From Portulaca oleracea (taxonomy: Eukaryota > Streptophyta > Magnoliopsida > Caryophyllales > Portulacaceae), in the NCBI GenBank assembly GCA_029582165.1, contig CM055882.1:18245867-18309866 (forward strand): a stretch of 64,000 nt of DNA. Reading direction: 5' to 3'. Position numbers and translations under genes: made by a program. The notes beneath the pieces were generated by a model. It was given only the letters and a program-made list of their open reading frames with translations. It was not told where the DNA came from and made no database searches. Positions within the stretch are counted from its first letter, which is position 1. Every line of letters starts with the position of its first letter. Shown one piece after another: positions 45,757-58,674 of the stretch.

Positions 45757-46717
45757 TAGCTTGCTTTTTAAAAAATCCAAAAAAAAAATGTTAGAGCGTG
45801 TGGTGACATGTGTGCCTTAAATTGCACGTGGACTATTTTTTATGGCATATACCGCTCCACATCAAAGGGCTTGCAAATTGCAAGGTATACGGATAACAGA
45901 ATTACATAATGATTGTACTACCTTCGTTCCAAAATGTTCATCAAAATAACTAGGCCCCTGTCTGTCTGGAAAAAAAAACTATATTTTTGGACGAGTTATT
46001 TTCAAGTTAAAATAGTTAGGTTTGGATAAGTTTAGATAAGTTAGGATGAGTTATGATGTTTTTTTTTTTGTGTTTGTAGAGTGTATACTTTTTTGGGAAA
46101 TTGTATTAGATCAAGATAAGTTATGAGAGTTGCGACCAACCCAACAAAAGAATATGACCTTATTCTTTTGCCCTAATATGTTTGTCACTTACTCATTTTT
46201 ATAATTCCAATAATTGTAATTCTATTTTACCCATAATTAATAACTTTATTCATCACTTTTATAATCCCAACAACTATTATATCAATAAATATAGAGTAAT
46301 TTAGGTAAGGTTCAAATTTTTCACCTAAATTCCGAAATATATTAATTTTGTCAAATTAGTTGGGGTAACAAAGAAATTCGGACAAAAATAGCATATGTTA
46401 AAAAGATAATAGTCAAACTTTCATTTTAAAATTGAGACAATTACATATAAATAACTAGAGAAGTATTTAGTAAATAGCTTTTCAAGTTAGTTTTCTGAAC
46501 TCCATAAGCTCTTCCAAAAGCTATGGCTACAAGTTTTTTTTTTTTTTTATTTCTAACTTTTAAGATGAAAAATACTTTGTAACCCTCATACTTTAACAAA
46601 AGTACATTACTATCAATAACTTCAACACTATTCATCTATCATCCCATTTCTCCATCTATTACCTTCTCCTGAATGTTTTTATGCCTACAATGAACTTTTT
46701 AGTGACATAGGTTCCCC
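45757..46717. other. no gene recognised
   Basis: Intergenic A/T-rich sequence. Short frames have no domain. Confidence 0.5.
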
Positions 46718-46948
46718 GTTCTTTTCTGCGGTACCGTCAGTTATTGTAACTCACCACAATTCATCATACCTTACCATTTACCTTTTTAATAAATTTCAAA
46801 AAGTCTTAAACAAATTTCAAAAGTTTCAGTTTTCATTTCCATTTAGTCACACTATTTATTTCAACACCTCTCACCACAACTCACCGCAACTCACCGCAAT
46901 CCACCACACCATAAGTTATAACACCACAAACTTACTGCGTAAAAGAAC
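46718..46948. mobile_element. 231-bp MITE with GTTCTTTT terminal repeats
   Basis: The left end reads GTTCTTTTCTGCGGTA and the complement of the right end reads GTTCTTTTACGCAGTA. The body has repeated CTCACCACAA/CTCACCGCAA words. No clear duplication flanks it. A related sequence is at 57164-57421 and a probable fragment at about 30910-31100, so this is a dispersed family. Confidence 0.7.
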
Positions 46949-47708
46949 AATACTATTTTTATTAGATTTGGAGAATAATGCACCGAACTTTTTTTTGAAC
47001 AATAATATATTATACTTTGACGGTATTTGATAATAATAACAATAATGCACCAACCTTTTTTTCTTAGACAATAATATAATCCACTTTAGGGGATGTTAAT
47101 CAATAATATATCTGAAATAATTTGATTGAATTTTGACAAACTACTACTGGGGACATTTTGACAAATAGTCCGTAAAACGATAAAACAATACAATTTAAAA
47201 GTGGTTTAGCTCAAAAATCATATTCGACAATCGCTGCCAAAAATAAAAAATAAATACTCCATCCTTCTCATATTATCAGTCATTTTAACTAAAAAAAATT
47301 TCCATAATATATGTCACCTTACCATTCCAATAACACCAAATTCATGAGTAAAAAACAATTGGGTAAAAGTTAAATTTTGATCATTTTTGGTAACTTTTGG
47401 TAACTTTTGGTAAATTCTGGTAAATTCTGGCAAATTTACGCCAATATATCAAAATTATTTTTTTTTAATTTGGTAATTTTGATCAATTTAGGTAAAAACT
47501 GGTAAATTTTGGTAAATTAAATTTACCCATGAATTTGACAGGGGCTAGTATTTACTAATTTATCAAATTAACATTATTAAGTACATCTTTTTCTTCAATT
47601 TTCTCTTTTATTCATATTTTTCTTTTTTATTGACTATTTTATTAACCTATTTCTCATTTCCATGAATAAAAATAAATGTAAATTTGAAGTTTTCTTAGTT
47701 TTGTAAAT
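46949..47708. other. no gene; A/T-rich with short repeats
   Basis: Near 47380-47520 there is a simple array of GGTAAATTTTGGTAA-like words. A diverged Stowaway-type end (ACTCCATCC) occurs near 47258. No gene is seen. Confidence 0.45.
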
Positions 47709-47710
47709 TA

Positions 47711-47974
47711 CTCCCTCCATTCCTTAACATCTATCACTTTGATCAACTTTTTATTTTTCACAATATCTGTCACTTTAAAATGTCAATGCAACATTAATGG
47801 CAATTTTTTCAAATTTATCTCTTACTTTTATAATTTCCAATACAACTATATAATTACAATAGAAACTTAACTCTTACTTTTACTATTTCCAGTACAATTA
47901 TAATTCTCAATACTATTTTCTTAAAATTTTCCCAAAAGTCAAAGTGACCATTATTAAGAAATGAAGGAAGCATG
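47711..47974. mobile_element. Stowaway-type MITE (TA target)
   Basis: It begins CTCCCTCCATTCCTTAA and ends with an imperfect complement (TTAAGAAATGAAGGAAGCATG), bounded by TA at 47709-47710 and 47975-47976. CTCCCTCC ends and a TA target are typical of Tc1/mariner-derived Stowaway MITEs. Confidence 0.8.
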
Positions 47975-47980
47975 TATTAA

Positions 47981-48405
47981 TGGTGCGTTTGGTTTTTTCC
48001 CGAGAAAATGTTTACCGGGAAAATTTTTCCCAGGAAAGTTTTTCATGGGAAATTTTTCTTTGGAAAAGAATAATTCACAGTGTTTAATTTATATTTGAAA
48101 ACATGGGAAAGTTTGTGGGAAAACTCATTTGAAATGTCCAAACTATCTTACATATGTTAGTTTATAAAATAGTTTTTAAGGACATTTTTGAAAACAAAGT
48201 TAAAAAAACTTTCCCTTTCCTATGGGAAAAAAAACTTTCCCATAATCCCTTTGGAAAAGTTTTTACCATGAAGCTTAGGAAAATTGTGAGTCCAAATTAA
48301 AAAGTTTATTATCCCTATTTTACTCCCAAACATGAAAAAGTTAAGTCAACCTGGGAAAATTGACTAACTTTCCTAGGATATATACTTTAGTAACCAAACA
48401 CACCA
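47981..48405. mobile_element. Tourist/PIF-Harbinger-type MITE (TAA target)
   Basis: Its ends are TGGTGCGTTTGGTT and the complement of AACCAAACACACCA, flanked by TAA at 47978-47980 and 48406-48408. A 3-bp TWA target and GTTTGGTT-type ends fit PIF/Harbinger. The 425-bp body is full of TGGGAAAA/TTTTCCCA words. It starts six bases from the Stowaway MITE. Confidence 0.8.
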
Positions 48406-48462
48406 TAAGTGTCAAGTAATCTTTACACAAGTAGAAAAGAGAGTTGCAAGTGTATGTGATTG

Positions 48463-48744
48463 GGTTGGAGATTAGATATATATTCAGCTCATCTTGACAG
48501 TAGTTAGTTGGTTAAGCTTAGTTTGTTTGGTAGTTAGTTTCTTGTTCTTGGTTTTCTTTTGTTTCTTTTATGTTTTCTTCTTTTCCTTCTGCTGGGGTTG
48601 TATTATAAATACTCCCTCTTTCTCGTGTTTTCTTCACGGAGGAATATGGCATCTATCCAATGAAGGGCATTTTCTAATTTTGCTTCCTTAAGCCATATCT
48701 TCCTTTGATCCTATTGATCCTACTGTTTTATTAGGATCTTTACA
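48463..48744 (+). repeat. copia-2 5' LTR
   Basis: It starts GGTTGGAGATTAG, where the 3' copy has TGTTGGAG, and ends GGATCTTTACA. A TATA-like ATTATAAATAC lies near 48600. Confidence 0.9.
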
Positions 48745-48756
48745 TGGTATCTGAGC
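48745..48756 (+). other. copia-2 primer-binding site
   Basis: TGGTATCTGAGC directly follows the LTR and differs by one base from the initiator-Met site TGGTATCAGAGC. Confidence 0.85.
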
Positions 48757-48838
48757 ATGTGAAGGCCCTCTGATCCTGTTCACCTTGCTGCTCATCCTTT
48801 CCTCCCATCTTTGTTTCTTCTTCTTCCTCCATTAAACC

Positions 48839-50197
48839 ATGTCAGGAGAGTAAACAATCAAGAAGATCACCAAGACTCTTCCAATCACAGATCCATGTGA
48901 CCCTTTGTTCGTCCACCCGTCAGAGCAACCAAGCATGGCTCTTGTATCAGAGCCATTTTCTGGGGAAGACTTTGATACCTGGAAGAGGTCGGCTATAATT
49001 TCTCTCAATGCAAAGTTCAAGATAGGATTCATTGACGGTACACTCCAACAGCCAAATCAAGATGATCCTCTTTTTCCTTATTGGAAGAGAGGAAATGATA
49101 TGGTACTCTCATGGATCCTAAATTCTTTACATAAAGACATTCGAGAGAGTGTTCTATATTCTACAAATGCTAAAAGTCTTTGGAAGGAGTTAACGGAAAG
49201 ATTTGGGTAGTCCAACAAGGCAAAGTTGTATTCTGTGCAGCAAGACATATCCAAGTTGTCTCAAGGATCACAAGATATTGCTAGCTACTACACCAAGGCA
49301 AAGAAACTCTGGGATGAAGTCAATGCTGTCTCTAACTTTCCAAAATGTAGCTGTGGAAAATGTGTTTGCTCTCCCCAGACCATTAATCAGCAGATTGACA
49401 GTCATTTTGAGGAATAGAAACTCCTTCAGTTCCTTATGGGACTAAATGGAAGTTACACGGCAGTAAGAGGAAGTATACTCATGATGTCTTCTCTTCCAAC
49501 TTTGGGGCAAGTTTATGCACTATTGTCACAAGAAGAGAAACAAAGACAGGTTAAAGACAATTCTACATTCTTGACTGAATCTGCTTCACTCTATGTAAAC
49601 AAGAACACTCAAAAGGGGGATCAAAAGAGACAGGAAACCAAGAAGGGCATGTTCTGTGACTACTGTAAAAGGCCAGGACACACTATAGACAAATGTTATA
49701 GAATCCATGGATACCCTCCAAGAGGTCAAAACAGACAAAAGCAAACATTGCAATCAACAGCAAATTCTGCTATGCAAGATAAGGACCAACAAGCTGTGAA
49801 TGTAGAGGGCAACCTTTCTTCACCATCATTCAATCTTAATGAAGAACAGACTAGGGGTCTACTGCAACAACTGCTAAGGAATCTAACACCCCAGGAAGTA
49901 GGCACCTCAAAAGATAATAATGACAGCATGTCTGGTAATGTTCCTTCTCACTTTGCTAATTTGCTCTCAAGCATAGTTGGCTTGACCTATCTTTTATCTG
50001 AAAATTCTTGGATCCTAGATTCAGGAGCTTCTGATCATATGTGTAACAACAAAGATTTTTTGCACTCTTTGAAAACCCTGTCAAAACCTATTAAAATCAT
50101 TCTTCCAAATGAAAACCAGATAACAGTAGACACAATTGGCAGACTTAAAGTTTCAGATAAAATTGTCTTGAATAATGTCCTTCTTTGTAAAACCCCG
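48839..50197 (+). pseudogene. copia-2 gag and protease
   Basis: The copia-type gag N-terminus appears as DPLFVHPSEQPSMALVSEPF followed by GEDFDTWKRSAIISLNAK and VLSWILNSLHKDIRESV. In-frame stops occur near 49210 (after LTERFG) and 49417 (after DSHFEE). The nucleocapsid CCHC knuckle CDYCKRPGHTIDKC lies at ~49654-49695. The protease motif WILDSGASDHMC lies at ~50008-50043. Coding is cut at ~50185 by solo LTR B inside the protease-integrase linker (VLNNVLL | LVPSFKFNLISIKKL). This part is unlikely to be translated through. Confidence 0.88.
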
Positions 50198-53100
50198 CCC
50201 TAAATCATGCGCATTACAGTAATTAACCTGTGTTAATTAGCTATAATTCGTTAATTAAATTCTTTTATTTTATGGTTAGCTAACGGTGACAGGTCTCGGA
50301 GGAATGGCAATGCGGTTAATTTTATCGATCAAAATTTTTAAGTGAATTTGGTTACGACATATTTTGGACCTCATAATATAATTATATTAGGTTCTATGAT
50401 TTTATTTTAAAGTCGGGTTAATTACCGTTTTTATTTTTTTACGGCCGAACGATTTAAATTTAACTTACCGATTTTACCGTCTTTTTAACCCGCCTAATTT
50501 AATTATATTTTATGGACATTATACATTACTAATTTTATTGATTGCATTTTATAGTATTATTAGAGTGGTAGTATTATATGTATTATTGTTATTGTTTTAA
50601 TTAAGGGGGTACTAGATATATAGCTAAGTGGGAGTCAAAGGGTTTTTATTTCAAATTGGCAAACTCAATCTCAGCTCACTCTCTCTCTCTCTCTGCCCGA
50701 CAGCCCCCTCTCGCCTCTGTTTTGCGTCGGCCGTCCGGCCAGATTCAGCTTTCCGGCCATTTTTCCGGCACCCACAAGGAGCTCTCACTTCCCTCTACAT
50801 CCTTGTCCATTTTATTCATCTTTTCAAGTGGTATTTATCTCACTCCTTCATCTTCATTATAGTATAATCTGAGTTTTTGATATCTTTCAAGTGTTTACTA
50901 GTTTTTCATCCTTGATTATCTCTTTCTTTCATGAGTTTTAGAGTATAAATTGTTAGGGTTGAGTTTAGTAAAGAATCAAGTGTATTAGTTGAAGTTTATG
51001 TGATCTTTTGATGAGTTTATGTATGATTGATGAAGTAGATGTTGTTTCTTGGAGGTGCATGTCATATTGGATAAGATGTTAGAGTTTTACTCTCTGTTTT
51101 GCTAAGCTAATTAAGTATCTTTGGGTTATTTAGATGATTTATGTGAAAATTATGAAGAAAACTATGAAAATTGTGATGAAGATTAAGTGCATGTAGCTTG
51201 GTATTGATGCATGTGTAATTTACAAGTGTGGATGGTGATTTTTAGAGGTTTAAATGCTGGATTTTAGTGAGGTTATGGATGGATTACAATGGGTGTATTA
51301 TTGGTATAAAGTTTGGATGAAAATAAGCCATGCATGTAGGTGAAAACCGATCCAGAACCTACTGCCCAAAATGTGACTTTTAAAGGGGATGTTAAAATTC
51401 TTTTTGAGCCCATATTCTAGTGTAAAAAGGTAACCCAAGATGTTAGCAAACACCCGGCTTTGGAATTTCGAGTTTTCGTTTTGTATAGCTCAAGTTAGAG
51501 CCAAAACCGTAAAGCCGCGCAATTATATACGAATTTTGAAGTCAGTGTTTTGTTGTGTAATTTTCGTCTGGATAGAGATTGATTTTGGGAAAGTGTTCAA
51601 CATAAGAGTTTTAGGAGACTCTGCAAGCTTTCCGAAAACGTATGGTATGTGTCCAACCGATATCGGGAGAGAGAGTTATAGAACCCGGAAGCGGGGCTGC
51701 GAAACTGGAATTTTCTGGGTAGTTAATAAGTATATGTATTGGGTTAAAAGATGCTATATTGCTTATAATGGGTTTTATGAGTAGGTAACTTAAGTCATAT
51801 GGCCCTTATGATGTAGTCCATAAGTGTGAACCATAGTACTCGATTTTGAAGAATCCGAGGTCGTCAAACTATTTTATGTTTACCGTTTTAATTTACCGAA
51901 AACTTACAAATTTAATGAAATGAGTTCTTTTATTTTAGAGTTTTTAAAGTCTCTTTGGGAATTTGAAGGTCTATATTTTACACGTACTCTTTTATTCATA
52001 AAGCTCCTATGGAATTAGAATAAGTACAAGTTCTATGGATTTTTGTCTAAAGCACCCAAAAACCGCACATAAAGTTATTTCGGCATTTTTACTGCTTCTT
52101 TCCGGAGCCTTTTTCGAGCTCTTCTCGTCCTTTTTAGCCTCTGGCCCAGTTGACAAACTTGTAGATTATATTTTTCCCTTTCCGAAAAGTACTCGCACAT
52201 CGAAAACCGAGTTTTATAGCCCAAGTTACGGCCAAATTACTATCGTTACAAAAACCTGAAATTTCTTCCGTAATGGTTCCAAATGTTTACCGTGAGGCTC
52301 CATGTCCTCATAATTTCATAGTTTTTATACTGATAATAAATTTTACCGTTTTAGCTCAAAGTTACGCACCGTCTCGGTCCATTCCCGTGAGATCATCACC
52401 GAGCAACCCATTCATTCAAGGTACGCGAATTGTCCAACTCTTCGCTCCTTTATGTTTACGCTTATGTTTTATGTTCACGGTTTATGCAAATGTTTACGAT
52501 TTATGCTTTATGCTCACGGTTTATGCAAATGTTTACGATTTATGCTTTACGTCTACGGTTTATGCAAAGGTTTATGATTTATGTTAAAGGTTCACAATTT
52601 ATGTTAAAGGGTTAGGATTTATGTTAAAGATTTATGATTTATGATAGATGTTTATGGTTTATGCTAAATGTTTACAGTTTGGGCTAATCTATGCTTTTAT
52701 GGTTATTCATGGTTTTAAGCGGTCCCATTTTATGGTTTCTATGTTCTATGTTCTAGCTAGTTACGAGAAGTGCTAGCCTTTTATGTTTTAGATACTCGAT
52801 CGAGTGTCCTAGACTGCGATGTCGATCGCATAGCGATCACCCATCCAAACTCCGATCGGTTTGGGCGTGCGTGCGAGATGCTTTGCATCGATCTAAAGGG
52901 ACCCAAAACTCTTAAGTTTATGTATTTACTTCTAAGTTCATGTGATGGTTCTTTCTTTATGAATTCAAGTTATTTTACTCATGTATATGTTTATGCTCAT
53001 GTCATTTCAAGTTAGTGTTTTATATCCCCTTTCCGCTTTCAAAATGAATTTAAATGTTGCACTAAAACCGTTTTGAGCGGTTTGACGTGTTGAGGTTTAC

Positions 53101-53507
53101 GTCTTGAGTGTTTCCCCACTCACTTTTCGCAATGTTTTAATGTTTTGTTTTAGGGGGTCCGAGCACCCAAGGTAAAGGCAAAGGCAAGCAGGGGTAATCA
53201 CGTGTTACAAGCAAGGTAGTCATGGGTGAGGTATCCTGGTCGACTTGGGAGTCGCATGTCTGAAGTACCCATGTCTTTGGAAGAAGTGTTGTAGTTGTTC
53301 TCTTTAATGGTTGTTTAAAGTATGAAATTATGTTTTGGAAGTATAACATGTAATGTTTATTTGTTTTAATGATGTCCTTTTGGGTTGTTGCCTTGTCCCG
53401 AGTAGGGACGGCGGTAATGCCTCGACCTAAGGTGTTCCGCTGCGCTAATCACAGGTTTGGGATTCTAAGTATAGTCTTAATCTTGTGATTAAGGTTGGGG
53501 CGTTACA
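50186..53507. mobile_element. 3.3 kb solo LTR (copy B) inside copia-2
   Basis: It begins TGTAAAACCCCGCCC and ends GGGGCGTTACA, flanked by perfect 5-bp duplications TTCTT at 50181-50185 and 53508-53512; removing it with one TTCTT restores the copia frame. It is copy A's family in opposite orientation. No retroelement coding or second LTR is present. It has a GC- and CT-rich leader-like block at 50670-50790 and a tandem array of about 39 bp (TTTACGATTTATGC words) at about 52470-52640. Confidence 0.88.
52824..52846 (-). other. 5S-like motif and hairpin in solo LTR B
   Basis: On the minus strand GGATGGGT is followed by the perfect hairpin GATCGC-TAT-GCGATC. The position and neighbouring GTCTAGGACACTC word match copy A, where the stem is GACTGC/GCAGTC. 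Two adjacent base pairs have therefore changed on both sides. Confidence 0.75.
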
Positions 53508-56435
53508 TTCTTGTCCCTTCTTTTAAATTCAACTTGATTTCAATTAAGAAGTTATGTGGAGAATTAAACTGCCATGCCATTTTTACTAAGAACCAATGCA
53601 TTTTGCAGGACCCTTCTGTGAAAATGGTTCTTGGTAAAGAAGTCAATGGTCTATATATCTTGGAAGATAGTTTCTCTCAACAGATGGCCCTGGCCTTAGG
53701 TGACAGCACTTTGTGTAATAAAGCTAGTACTTCGATTGTAAATATGAATACTTGGCATAAAAGGCTTGGACATATGTCTATCTCTAGAATGAAATTGTTG
53801 CCAAAGTCTCTTTTCTCTTTTATTCAGTCTAACTTTCATGAGAACTGTGATGTTTGCCCCAAGGCTAAACGACAATGTCTTCCTTTCAATTCTAGCACAA
53901 TATCAACTAAAGAGCCCTTTTCTTTAATTCATGTTGACACTTGGGGCCCTTTTCATGTCAAAACCCACTCAGGCCAGAGGTACTTTATGACCATAGTGGA
54001 TGACTTTAGTAGAGCAACCTGGACATATTTAATGACAACAAAGGCAGAGGCTTTTGAAGTCCTAAAATCTTTCATATCCATGGCCAAAACTCAGCATGGA
54101 GCCACTGTCAGAAGGGTTAGGTCTGATAATGCTCTAGAGATAGGAAAGAATACCAATGCTATGAGTTATTTTAATGAATATGGGGTTATACATGAAACCA
54201 GTTGCACACAAAAACCCCAACAAAATGGAGTCGTTGAAAGAAAACATAGACACTTACTTGAGGTAGCTAGAGCATTAATATTTCAATCAGGATTACCTTT
54301 AGCTTTTTGGGGGGAAAGCATTCTAACTGCCACCTACATTATTAACAGAATGCTGACACCTTTGTTAAGAAATAAATCCTCTTATGAAGTTTTATTCAAT
54401 AATATTCCATCATATGAACATTTAAGAACCTTTGGATGCCTATGCTATGCCAGTACATTAAAACATAACAGACACAAGTTTGAAGAAAGGGCTGAAAAGT
54501 GTGTTTTTATAGGCTACCCCCAAGGGAGAAAAGCCTACAAATTATTCTCTCTAAAAACTCATAAGTTCATCATTTCAAGAGATGTCACCTTCTATGAGGA
54601 TTGTTTTCCTTATCTTGAAAATACTGTGAATTCTGATAAAAAACCGTGTTACTCAAACTGTAGAACATGACCTTGAAGAGGTTTTTTCCTTTTCTGATGA
54701 ACAAACTGACTTGCCTCAAAATAATTCTAGTAGTCTTTCTCCTATCCAACCAGCTACAGAACCTTCTCTTGACACTGAGCTTGTGAGAAGGTCTACAAGA
54801 ACACACAAAACTCCAGCCTATTTAGATGATTATGAGACCTGCTTTTCATGTGTTACTAACCTTCATGTTGCTCCCAAGTATATTTTGTGCTGCACTTCCC
54901 CTACAGGTACATCTTACCTAGACCATACTGAGCCTCAGACCTATGAAGAAGCTGTTTTGCACACAGGTTGGCAAGAAGCAATGAAAAAGGAGTTACAAGC
55001 TCTTTCTCAAACTAATAAATGGGAAATTGTGTCTTTACCAAAGGGAAGAAAGGCAATAGACAACAAATGGGTGTATAAGGTTAAACACAAATTAGATGAA
55101 AGTATCGAAAGATTGAAGGCTAGGCTTGTTGTGAAAGGTTACACACAAAAAGCTGGGATAGACTATGGTGAGACTTTCTCTCCAGTGATAAAAATGACAA
55201 CTATCAGAACCCTTATGGCAGTAGCTGTCAAGAAGGATTGGAAAATTCAGCAACTTGATGTTAACAATGCTTTTCTCTATGGAGATCTCCATGAAGAAAT
55301 ATATATGAAGGTACCAGATGGAGTACAAACAGATATACCAAATGCTGTTTGTAGACTAAGGAAGTCTCTATATGGATTAAAACAGGCATCCAGACAATGG
55401 TATGCCAAATTGACAGAAGTGTTCTATAAAAGGGGATATAAGCATTCAAACAATGACTATTCTTTATTCTTTAAAAAATCAGCTTTAACAACTATTTTCT
55501 TAGCTGTCTATGTAGATGACATCTTGATAACAGGAAATGATGAAGAAGAGATAGCTTCTTTGAAAGCTTATCTTGACACTGCCTTCAAGATCAAAGACAT
55601 GGGAGATATACACTATTTCTTGGGTCTAGAAGTTGTCAGGACCTCAGAAGGGCTTGTCCTTACACGAAGGAAGTTTGTTAAAGATTTACTGTCTCATTAT
55701 GACACTTCTGATATGAGAACTGTTGTATCTCCTATGGATACTAACATCAAGCTTTTACCTGATGTAGGAACACCTATGAAAGATGTCACAACCTATAGGC
55801 AACTTATTGGGAAGATGAATTTCTTGGTAAACACCAAACCAGATCTAGCCTTTACAGTGCAACACCTCAGTGAGTTCCTCAAGGCCCCTACAGATCAACA
55901 TTGGGCAGCAGCCTTACACACCTTGAGATACATAAAGGGAAAACCAGACCTTGGAATCTTGCTACACAAAGAAGATGAATATTGTCTGCAAGCCTACAGC
56001 GACTCAGATTGGGCAGCCTGCAAACATTCCAGGAGGTCTGTTAGTGGTTTTCTGGTGTTTCTGGGAAAAACACTCATCTCCTGGAAAAGCAAGAAACAAC
56101 CCACTATTGCTCTTTCATCACCGAGTTCTTTGAGTTAGCTTGGCTGAGCAGACTCCTTAATGAACTCCAAGTTAGTTCAGTCACACCTATCTCTGTAAAG
56201 TGTGACAGCCAAGCTGCTATATATATTGCCAAGAACCCCGTCTTCCACGAAAGAACAAAACACATAGAGGTTGATTGTCACTATGTCCGAGAAAAGTTAG
56301 CAGAAGGTTTGATCTCTCTTGAACATGTTCCTTCAGGGCAGCAGCTAGCAGATTTGCTCACTAAGGCTTTGCCTGGGGTTCAGCACCATTACATCCTCAA
56401 CAAATTGGGAGTTAAACCACCCTCCAATTTGAGGG
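53508..56435 (+). pseudogene. copia-2 integrase, RT and RNase H
   Basis: Integrase zinc domain: WHKRLGHMSISRMKLL with CDVCPKAK (H-x4-H ... C-x2-C). Core: Asp in HVDTWGPF (~53937), Asp in RSDNALE, Glu in QNGVVERKHR. The integrase frame runs to 54670. RT opens in another frame (54711-56138): QEAMKKELQALSQTNKWEIV, ARLVVKGYTQKAGIDYGETF, QLDVNNAFLYGD, CRLRKSLYGLKQASRQWY and the catalytic YVDD at ~55510-55521. RNase H: AYSDSDWAACKHSRRSVSGF and SWKSKKQPTIALSS, then a small deletion and frame change at ~56125-56140 where the AEAEYR segment should be. VKCDSQAAIYIAKNPVFHER and ADLLTKALPG follow. It is close to complete but broken. Confidence 0.9.
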
Positions 56436-56438
56436 GGG

Positions 56439-56720
56439 TGTTGGAGATTAGATATATATTCAGCTCATCTTGACAGTAGTTAGTTGGTTAAGCTTAGTTT
56501 GTTTGGTAGTTAGTTTCTTGTTCTTGGTTTTCTTTTGTTTCTTTTCTGTTTTCTTCTTTTCCTTCTGCTGGGGTTGTATTATAAATACTCCTTCTTTCTC
56601 GTGTTTTCTTCACAGAGGAATATGACATCTATCCAATGAAGGGCATTTTCTAATTTTGCTTCCTTAAGTCATATCTTCTTTTGATCCTATTGATCCTACT
56701 GTTTTATTAGGATCTTTACA
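56439..56720 (+). repeat. copia-2 3' LTR
   Basis: It runs TGTTGGAGATTAG to GATCTTTACA, directly after the purine tract. Comparison with the 5' copy shows only a few substitutions. Confidence 0.92.
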
Positions 56721-56725
56721 GATTG

Positions 56726-57163
56726 GTGTTGTGTTGTGTTGTGATGGTGAGAATACAAGCAATGGCCACCGCATTATATGCCACGTGTCAACAATCCTCT
56801 GCCCCTTCCCTCTTTTCCCTTTTTTTTTTGTTTATTCCCAAACAAGTTCAATTAAAATTTTTTTGTTTATTTTAAGTGTGAGAGAGACTATTCCATATCT
56901 AAATAGTGTTTGGTACTCTTTTTGTTCAATATTATTTTCTTATTTATTTTTTCATAGCCTTTAACTTGTTTTTCCATTGACAATTTCAAATATTATTAAT
57001 AGTAATTTGAAGTAATTCTTTTTTATTATAAATTTAAAAGTAATATGAAATTTAATATTTTAATTACGCGCACCTTAACTTTTATGTTATATTGACTTCC
57101 CTATTTTTCTCAAAGTGATAAATAAAAAGGGGCAAACTGAGTATTTATCTATATTTAGATTCT
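56726..57163. other. no gene recognised
   Basis: A/T-rich intergenic sequence downstream of copia-2. Confidence 0.5.
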
Positions 57164-57421
57164 GTTTTTCTATGGTGGGTAAAGTGTGATAATGATATGA
57201 TATGGAAAATGTGGATAGTGTGATATGATGTTGTAGATATGGTAAATTAAAAATGGTTGCTATGTTAAATGAAGAGGGGGAAAAGTGAAAAGTAGTGAGA
57301 AAAGTGCAGAGAGAAAGTTATATTTGTTGTGATAAAGTGTGGTATGATATGACAATATGTTATGACTTGTGGTTAGTGTGATACATTGTGGTAGGTGTCA
57401 TACAGTACCACACAAAGGAAC
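57164..57421. mobile_element. MITE related to 46718-46948
   Basis: The complement of the right end reads GTTCCTTTGTGTGGTACTGT and the left end reads GTTTTTCTATGGTGGGTAAA. The body has TGTGATATGATATG-type words shared with about 30910-31100. Ends are imperfect and no duplication is clear. Confidence 0.5.
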
Positions 57422-57501
57422 GTCTTATATTAAAAGTAAATAAGGAGGATAAATGTCCAAATTTTATTTATATAATCACCCTTGACTATATCCCTTAATT
57501 A

Positions 57502-57504
<3 letters not shown>

Positions 57505-57570
<66 letters not shown>
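57505..57570. repeat. (TTA)n microsatellite
   Basis: About 21 uninterrupted ATT/TTA units. Confidence 0.95.
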
Positions 57571-58590
57571 GGTTACCCTTATTATTATTATAAAAAGATC
57601 AGTAAAACTTTGTAGCTTGTTTTTACATGTAAATTTATTCTTTTGCCCTCGAGTACAATAGTTTCTAGCATTAAATGAACATTTAGTTACTAAACCTATC
57701 AATTCGAACGGACGGGTTAAATACAAGTCATATCTATATTTGGTTAGGCCACATATAGTTTAAATATATTTTGAATTCAGGAAAATTTGACATTAAAAAC
57801 ACGAGTTAGGTGTATTTTGAATTTAGGTAAATACCTATAATAATATATGTGGATGATATATTTAGTTAGGACAAATACTGACAAAGTGTATTTCATATTC
57901 ACATAAATATAGAAGGTATATTTGATTAACGTAAATATTTAGTTAGGGCAAATACTGACAAAGTGTATTTCAGATTAACATAAATATGGAATAAATATAT
58001 ATATATTTAATAATTTTTAATTTTTTTAGTTAATTTTATATTTATTTTTTTATATTTGAAAAAGATTATTTGAGTTGGATTTAAATTAAAATTTAATAGC
58101 ACTTTTATTTTAAGTCATCCATAAATTATATCATACATTGGAGTATAAAAATATTAATTTACATGCAATCAATTTTGTAATAAATCGATAAATTTAAGTA
58201 AATCAATGAACTTCACAATAGCATTTATAAATTTACTATAAATTTTGAAATAAGTATTGAAGATTCCTGTCGGAATTTAACTTTAAAAGACCTAAGTAGG
58301 TAGATATTTCAATGTTAATCATATAACAATTATATATTTCTTGTTATAATAAAGTATAAGTAACCAATGTCTAAAAACTTTAACAATCAATTTTTTCAAT
58401 ATATATATATGAAAATAATATTAGATTCATGAGTAAAAAGTGCACAGTCATGCAAATATAATACTCTCTTTGTTTACAGATGATCTTTTAACTAATTTTT
58501 TTATTTTATATTATTTGTGGTTTTATAATGATTTGTCTATTAGTTTCCATTTACTTTTACATGCTTAGTTTTACCACAAGTCTAAAAATA

Positions 58591-58595
58591 ATAAC

Positions 58596-58632
<37 letters not shown>
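58591..58632. repeat. (AAT)n microsatellite
   Basis: A run of AAT units followed by an A homopolymer. Confidence 0.9.
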
Positions 58633-58640
<8 letters not shown>

Positions 58641-58674
58641 GTAGCATTACTTTTACAAACTTACTAATGGATTT

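Larger units (their letters stand above)
48463..56720 (+). mobile_element. Ty1/copia element copia-2, plus strand
   Basis: LTRs of 282 bp lie at 48463-48744 and 56439-56720. Perfect 5-bp duplications GATTG lie at 48458-48462 and 56721-56725. The order is PBS, gag, protease, [solo LTR B], integrase, RT, RNase H, purine tract GAGGGGGG (56431-56438) and LTR. Without the inserted LTR it is about 4.9 kb. The LTRs differ at few positions, but gag has in-frame stops. Confidence 0.93.
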
